19,208 nucleotides of DNA. Origin: Ceratorhiza oryzae-sativae (lineage: Eukaryota; Basidiomycota; Agaricomycetes; Cantharellales; Ceratobasidiaceae). Under the pieces are notes generated by a model. It saw only the letters and a program-made list of their open reading frames with translations, ran no database searches and had not been told where the DNA came from. Positions 16,031 through 19,208 of this stretch are shown here, one piece after another. Within the stretch, counting starts at the first letter, position 1. Each line of letters begins with the position of its first letter. A program made the translations under genes and the position numbers. The stretch lies in NCBI GenBank assembly GCA_030998015.1, contig JARWMV010000204.1:1-19208 (forward strand), read 5' to 3'.

Positions 16031-16446
16031 AAAAGTTAATTAATATATTTATAAGACTAGAATTTTCAAGGTATATCATATTCTGGGAATACAATCACAT
16101 CCTCTATGACCCGTGCACGCCTGCGAACGCCTTGGCTTAAGCCAAGGCGGCCCTGGCGTGCGCGCGGCTCGCCGCGAACGCGGCCTCGATATCCATTACC
16201 CCTCGGGTCAACAGCATGTATTTATATATAAATACAATGCTGGTTGACCCTAAGCGGGGGTATGAATGAAGAACGGAGCCCTTCACCATAAGACGAAACC
16301 TAGGGCCATTCTAAAATTTACGAAGTAGAGTTCGCATATTGTGCCGTGCTTTTAAAAAATTATCTCTGATATATTTTAAAAATACAGTTAAAATGGGTAA
16401 TCTAGTGGAGTATGGTTTGAGGTTTTTATGACCTCTTCTTTTATGA
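16031..16446 (-). other. Non-coding leader upstream of H7, resembling the nad1 upstream region
   Basis: Without A9 this is about 265 bp. It shares ordered blocks with 10844-12394 (see that entry). In both places the blocks precede the start codon by a similar distance. Function unknown: intron core, transcript leader or promoter region are all possible. Confidence 0.55.
16110..16260 (+). mobile_element. A element, 151 bp (A9)
   Basis: Shortest A form (no GACCTTAAGGTC, no GGTACCCTGG module). TATGA at 16105-16109 and 16261-16265. Identical in layout to A10. Confidence 0.93.
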
Positions 16447-16597
16447 CCCGTGCACGCCTGCGAACGCCTTGGCTTAAGCCAAGGCGGCCCTGGCGTGCGC
16501 GCGGCTCGCCGCGAACGCGGCCTCGATATCCATTACCCCTCGGGTCAACAGCATGTATTTATATATAAATACAATGCTGGTTGACCCTAAGCGGGGG
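16447..16597 (+). mobile_element. A element, 151 bp (A10)
   Basis: TATGA at 16442-16446 and 16598-16602. Near the outer edge of the H7 unit. Confidence 0.93.
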
Positions 16598-17095
16598 TAT
16601 GAAATTTCCACATATAAATCTTGAGTATTATGAGACTGTATTACATAGACACCACTATCTGAAGTAAATAGAGAAGGCTTATAGTTATTAGTAAGAGATT
16701 TTGTAGCAGGATTAGTTAAAATTGAATCTTTAGATAAAGAAGAATAAGATATCCCTGTATCCCCTTCAGGTGCATTAAGTAAATGGTTTACTTTAGCATC
16801 TAAAAAGGACTTTACAATAGGATTAGAAGAGTAATGATCATACATTTTATTAAGAACTATTCGGTTTCCCTTCATCATAGCTGTATCATTCCAAGGGATA
16901 TTTTTTTCAGCTAATTTTGTTGGAACTAAAGAAAATAATAAAGGGCTTATTAAATCTTCATCGGCAGTTATACAAATGGAGTATTGTGAAGAAGAAAAAT
17001 TATCGAATAACTCACTAAGGGCACCTATGCCAAATCCAATTGACTGAATATAAACAACACTGCTATAAAGTGCTGCGACATAAAGTAATACAATA

Positions 17096-17174
17096 GACCC
17101 CCAATGCGTTGCAGCGTATTGGGGGGCTATTGCCCCCCCAAACAATGCAGCGTAGCTGCATTAGTTTGGGGGGT
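17096..17174. mobile_element. D element with 5-bp duplication
   Basis: GACCCCCAATGCG ... TTTGGGGGGT with CAATA repeated at 17091-17095 and 17175-17179. Excision joins LIRIIAI to VLLYVAALYS in H6. Confidence 0.87.
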
Positions 17175-17343
17175 CAATAGCTATTATTCGTATTAATAGT
17201 TGAGATGTTCGAAGAGAAGGTAGCGCATTGGCTAAGATAAAAATAATTGTACTAGCAAAAAGCATTAAACCAACGCCGTGCCATACTGTTTTAAGTACGA
17301 CAGGCAGCCAATAGGAAATGAACTTCCTAAAGACTCCACAAAT

Positions 17344-17513
17344 CTAACACTAGTCAAAATTTTATAGGACTCTCAGAATCTTTAGATTCTTAGAAAACCC
17401 AATTTTGCCAGGTTGGTATACCTAGGATTTATGGTCTCTTTTATTTGATTTAATGTAAATCCAGAAGGGGATTAATGTTTCGTTATACAATATCTAGAAT
17501 TAGCCAGTACTAA
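17344..17513 (-). other. Spacer between cox2 and H6
   Basis: AT-rich, no gene. ATATTGTATAACGAA after the cox2 stop resembles ATATTGAATAACGAA after the cox2 remnant, so homology extends past the stop codon. A hairpin GAATCTTTAGATTC lies at about 17379-17392. Confidence 0.5.
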
Positions 17514-17909
17514 TTAGTATTGGCTGTCAAGCCACACTAGGTATTTTTCTAGTGACACAGCTTCAATTACTGCAGGCATGAATCCATGGTATACTCCGCA
17601 GATTTCAGAGCATTGCCCGTAGAACACACCTTCCCGTTGAACAAGAACTGAAGTTTGATTTAATCGACCAGGAACTGCATCTATTTTAAGACCTAATGAT
17701 GGTACAGCAAAATCGTGAATTACATCTGTAGCTGTTACAATAAATCTGATGTGTGTGTCTACAGGAACAACAACTCTGTTATCAACATCAAGTAATCTTA
17801 ATTGCCCATCTTCTAGGTCGCTTTCAGGAACCATATATGAATCGTATTCAATGGCTTCTCCGTCTTCGTTAATAAAATCAGAGTATTCATATGACCAATA
17901 CCATTGGTG
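17514..17909 (-). CDS. cox2: Cytochrome c oxidase subunit 2, 3' exon
   Basis: Encodes the last 131 residues of COX2, the subunit with the CuA centre that accepts electrons from cytochrome c on the outer side of the inner membrane. It begins [12 protein letters not shown], includes [20 protein letters not shown] and [17 protein letters not shown], and has the CuA loop [15 protein letters not shown] with both cysteines and the copper-binding histidines and methionine. It ends [15 protein letters not shown] at 17514. The 5' edge is placed by the final intron G (17910) before CACCAATGG; the usual preceding Gly must come from an upstream exon that is not found in the window. No GC element is inserted. 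All tryptophans use TGG. Confidence 0.95.
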   Translation of the reverse strand, partial: HQWYWSYEYSDFINEDGEAIEYDSYMVPESDLEDGQLRLLDVDNRVVVPVDTHIRFIVTATDVIHDFAVPSLGLKIDAVPGRLNQTSVLVQREGVFYGQCSEICGVYHGFMPAVIEAVSLEKYLVWLDSQY

Positions 17910-18224
17910 CAATAGAAAAAATTCTATTTCGACTGTACATTAAACAATATATTTTATATTAAATATTACGATATAATAATATACTGCCCACCAGTGACCC
18001 AGTCTGTGGCAGTTAATGTAAATTGCCTTTCACTGAGTTCAATTGTAATTGATTTCTCAAAGAAGAAAATTTGTCCATTCCCTGACAGTCTTATAATTAT
18101 AGCGGTACTAATTCTATAAAAATTTTAACTGTTTTTACTAGTGTCGCCAAAAGATAGTAACTCCCCCAACTCAGTACCCCCAAAGATGAAAAACTGCGCT
18201 TTGGCTGGATAAAAAGAGGGCCTT
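17910..18224 (-). other. Group I intron sequence before the cox2 3' exon
   Basis: On the minus strand CCACAGACTGGGTCAC (17994-18009) resembles an R box and ATGTACAGTCGAA (17928-17940) an S box; GACTG and CAGTC can form P7. The intron ends CTATTG just before the exon. Only about 315 bp separate the exon from the LSU segment, and no upstream cox2 exon follows. It is therefore either the 3' part of a split intron or a fusion of two intron ends (LSU 5' side, cox2 3' side). Confidence 0.6.
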
Positions 18225-18393
18225 GTCGTATTAAATCCAACAGCCGAACCCAACTCGCGTACCCTTTTAATCGGCGAACAGCCGAACCCTTCCAAGCTTG
18301 TGCACCCGGAGGATAGGATGAGTCGACATCGAGGTGCCAAACAGTCCGGACAATATGTACTCTCGCGGACTATCAGCCTGTTATCCCTAGCGT
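18225..18393 (-). rRNA. rnl: Large subunit rRNA segment, domain V (peptidyl transferase region)
   Basis: The minus strand reads ACGCTAGGGATAACAGGCTG, then TTTGGCACCTCGATGTCGAC, GGGTTCGGCTGTTCGCC, and GGTACGCGAGTTGGGTT, all strongly conserved LSU domain V sequence. TTTAATACGAC follows after a small extra stretch (TTCGGCTGTTGGA) that looks like a local duplication. The segment matches roughly E. coli 2440-2590. Domain V should continue (GTCGTGAGACAG and the sarcin-ricin loop), but does not; intron-like sequence follows instead. On the 5' side a complete group I core ends just before ACGCTAGGG. So this is one exon of a discontinuous LSU gene. Confidence 0.9.
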
Positions 18394-18770
18394 CATTTAG
18401 GATACGATCTTCGATCGTTAAAATTTTGATTAAATCAAAAATGGACTATATCTTCAAACTAATTTTGTAAATCAATTCGAGCCATGTATAGTCTCTGAAG
18501 CCCAAGGTAATTTATTTATATTAAATTACCAACCAGGGCTTGCGGATATTTCTTATATTGATTCGCATTATGAGTATGTTAATGAATACTAGCTACACAA
18601 AAGAATTTCCCCGCATATAATGGCTATTCACTGATCTATGCCAAGTGCACAGTTAATCTTTATTTGACATCACAAATAAAGAAAACCAGTGGTCACGCCT
18701 TTTCAATTCCCCTCTGGGGTGAGATTATTTAGCCACATACAATTTATATTGAAGGGGGTTAGAATTATTA

Positions 18771-18813
18771 CCCCTGCCAAGACGTGCGCTAAAGCGCAGT
18801 TCTCTAGGCAGGG
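18771..18813 (+). repeat. F hairpin, 43 bp (F4)
   Basis: Exact match to F1. It lies in H8 and supplies the stop codon that ends its frame (stop at 18804). Without it the frame would run on for some 20 codons. Confidence 0.9.
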
Positions 18814-19208
18814 TTTAATATTGAGTTATCCCATTTGTCTTGAATGTTGGATACAAAGATGTATGTTTCTACTACTAGATCTTTATCCAAAGCTCTACTT
18901 ACTTTGTATCTAGATAACTCTAAACTTGAAGCACAAGATTTAACACTAAGAAAAGGAGGAAACAATAATACATGAGCTGAGCTATATACAAACACACGTT
19001 TTCTCATGCCACTATTATTACTCATTTTCTGTAAAGATTCTGCTGTGAAAGCTTCTAAACCTTTAAGTCCTTTTCTGTGACTTGGTTTTCCAAGTTTAGC
19101 CTCACTCATTTTCGCCCTAGTCTCTGGTGACATTTTTATCCCTAAATTACTGCCTGCTTTTTTAAGAATATTACCCGTGCACGCCTGCGAACGCCTTGGC
19201 TTGCCAAG
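18804..19208 (-). pseudogene. H8: C-terminal part of a GIY-YIG homing endonuclease in the LSU intron
   Basis: The frame enters from beyond the window end, passes through A'5, and reads NILKKAGSNLGIKMSPETR, AKMSEAKLGKPSHRKGLKG (NUMOD3-like) and KRVFVYSSAHVLLFPPFLSV, SLELSRYKVSRALDKD (NUMOD1-like). Internal methionines are not starts. The catalytic GIY-YIG domain should lie to the right of the window. The end is truncated by F4. A'5 is open in this frame as far as visible. Confidence 0.82.
19174..19208 (+). mobile_element. A or A' element, cut by the window end (A'5)
   Basis: CCCGTGCACGCCTGCGAACG followed by CCTTGGCTTGCCAAG, the short loop typical of A'. It interrupts H8. Left flank AATATTA matches that of A'1 and A'3. 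Confidence 0.85.

Larger units (their letters stand above)
15191..16609 (-). mobile_element. 1.42-kb unit carrying H7, inserted in H6
   Basis: The H6 frame stops at GATTTATATGT (16610-16620) and resumes at TAACGGC (15184-15190), giving DLYV/NGSA across the gap. Between these points lie a non-coding leader (16031-16609, with A9 and A10) and the H7 gene. It could be a group I intron inside an endonuclease gene or a free endonuclease insertion; core boxes were not resolved. Confidence 0.7.
13366..17343 (-). pseudogene. H6: GIY-YIG homing endonuclease gene downstream of cox2, split by H7 and GC elements
   Basis: Open from 17343; the first ATG is at 17265 (MLFASTIIFILANALPSL), a hydrophobic lead. 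Then come IVLLYVAALYSSVVYI and a linker with NHLLNAPEGDTGISY. The catalytic domain starts SGVYVIQSHNTQDLYV (about 16610-16660) and is cut there by a 1.42-kb unit bearing H7. It resumes NGSATYFSRRFSNHYSSLRE (about 15140-15190), as expected for the YIG side. Later parts are LTNFSWSPVALTPNYHKEF, ARALEQAILSAMKPSLN, LIWAYDENLNKIGEF (NUMOD1-like) and YHYFTIGGASQAIGMGK, INPGTVKTKWIKPGKLYQNRW, stop at 13366. Other inserts: D (17096-17174), A'4 plus B10, a composite (14271-14491), A'3 plus B9. It lies between cox2 and a displaced cox2 tail, suggesting a cox2-targeting cassette. Confidence 0.87.
18394..19208 (-). other. Group I intron in LSU rRNA, carrying H8
   Basis: Clear IB-type boxes on the minus strand: P (TTATATGCGGGGAAATTC, 18603-18620), Q (AATATCCGCAAGCCC, 18536-18551), R (CTTCAGAGACTATACAT, 18484-18500) and S (AAGATATAGTCC, 18443-18454). 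TGCGG/CCGCA and ACTAT/ATAGT pairings are present, and a P9-like hairpin AACGATCGAAGATCGT follows. H8 lies on the 5' side of P. The 5' exon is beyond the window. Confidence 0.87.

Noticed and set aside
18125..18340. Minus-strand 71-codon frame
   Set aside because: It overlaps the conserved LSU domain V sequence and its flank; rRNA explains it.

Overview
The window is fungal mitochondrial DNA. Every conserved gene lies on the minus strand. Reading from high to low coordinates there is an LSU rRNA domain V segment, the 3' exon of cox2, and three exons of nad1. Between them lie group I introns with recognisable P, Q, R and S core boxes, plus eight homing endonuclease genes (called H1 to H8 here): four GIY-YIG (H1, H3, H6, H8) and four LAGLIDADG (H2, H4, H5, H7). 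The cox2 and nad1 residues look like those of early-diverging fungi (Mucoromycota, perhaps Glomeromycotina); that placement is inference from recalled protein features only. One in-frame TGA sits at a conserved tryptophan of H7, which points to the mould mitochondrial code.

The most striking property is an invasion by GC-rich palindromic repeats, which occupy roughly a third or more of the window. They fall into families named here by letter. A and its variant A' start CCCGTGCACG and end in GGGGG. B is a chain of hairpins between CCGCCGGCG and CGCGCGCGG. D is built on CCCCCCAAAC-type stems, F is a fixed 43-bp hairpin, E is a 185-bp unit, and C is a CTCCGCGC hairpin. Family A is flanked by clear 5-bp direct repeats (TCAAA or TCATA), and removing one repeat plus the element usually rejoins an interrupted reading frame. 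Family D also has short direct repeats. Elements are nested in one another. They cut all eight endonuclease genes and the intron loops, but none lies in the roughly 1.2 kb of nad1, cox2 and LSU exons.

Region by region. 1-1129 is a near-perfect palindrome made of two inverted copies of the 3' part of H1, centred on an A element. 680-2770 is H1, downstream of nad1 intron 3. 3329-3920 is the core of nad1 intron 3. 3921-4280 is nad1 exon 3. 4281-6235 is nad1 intron 2 with H2. 6236-6343 is nad1 exon 2. 6344-10678 is nad1 intron 1 with H3 and H4; a 12-copy 23-bp tandem array interrupts H3. 10679-10843 is nad1 exon 1. 10844-12394 is a non-coding, repeat-filled upstream region. 12395-13222 is the remnant H5. 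13236-13299 is a displaced second copy of the cox2 C-terminus. 13366-17343 is H6, itself split by a 1.4-kb unit carrying H7. 17514-17909 is the cox2 3' exon, preceded by the 3' part of a group I intron. 18225-18393 is an LSU segment with a group I intron and H8 on its 5' side.

Two architectural points stand out. The LSU segment and the cox2 3' exon are adjacent with only intron-like sequence between them, so neither gene is continuous here; this suggests genes in pieces, possibly joined by trans-splicing. The two cox2 C-termini, on either side of an endonuclease gene, match the known pattern in which a mobile endonuclease cassette replaces the end of its host gene. No tRNA gene was recognised.
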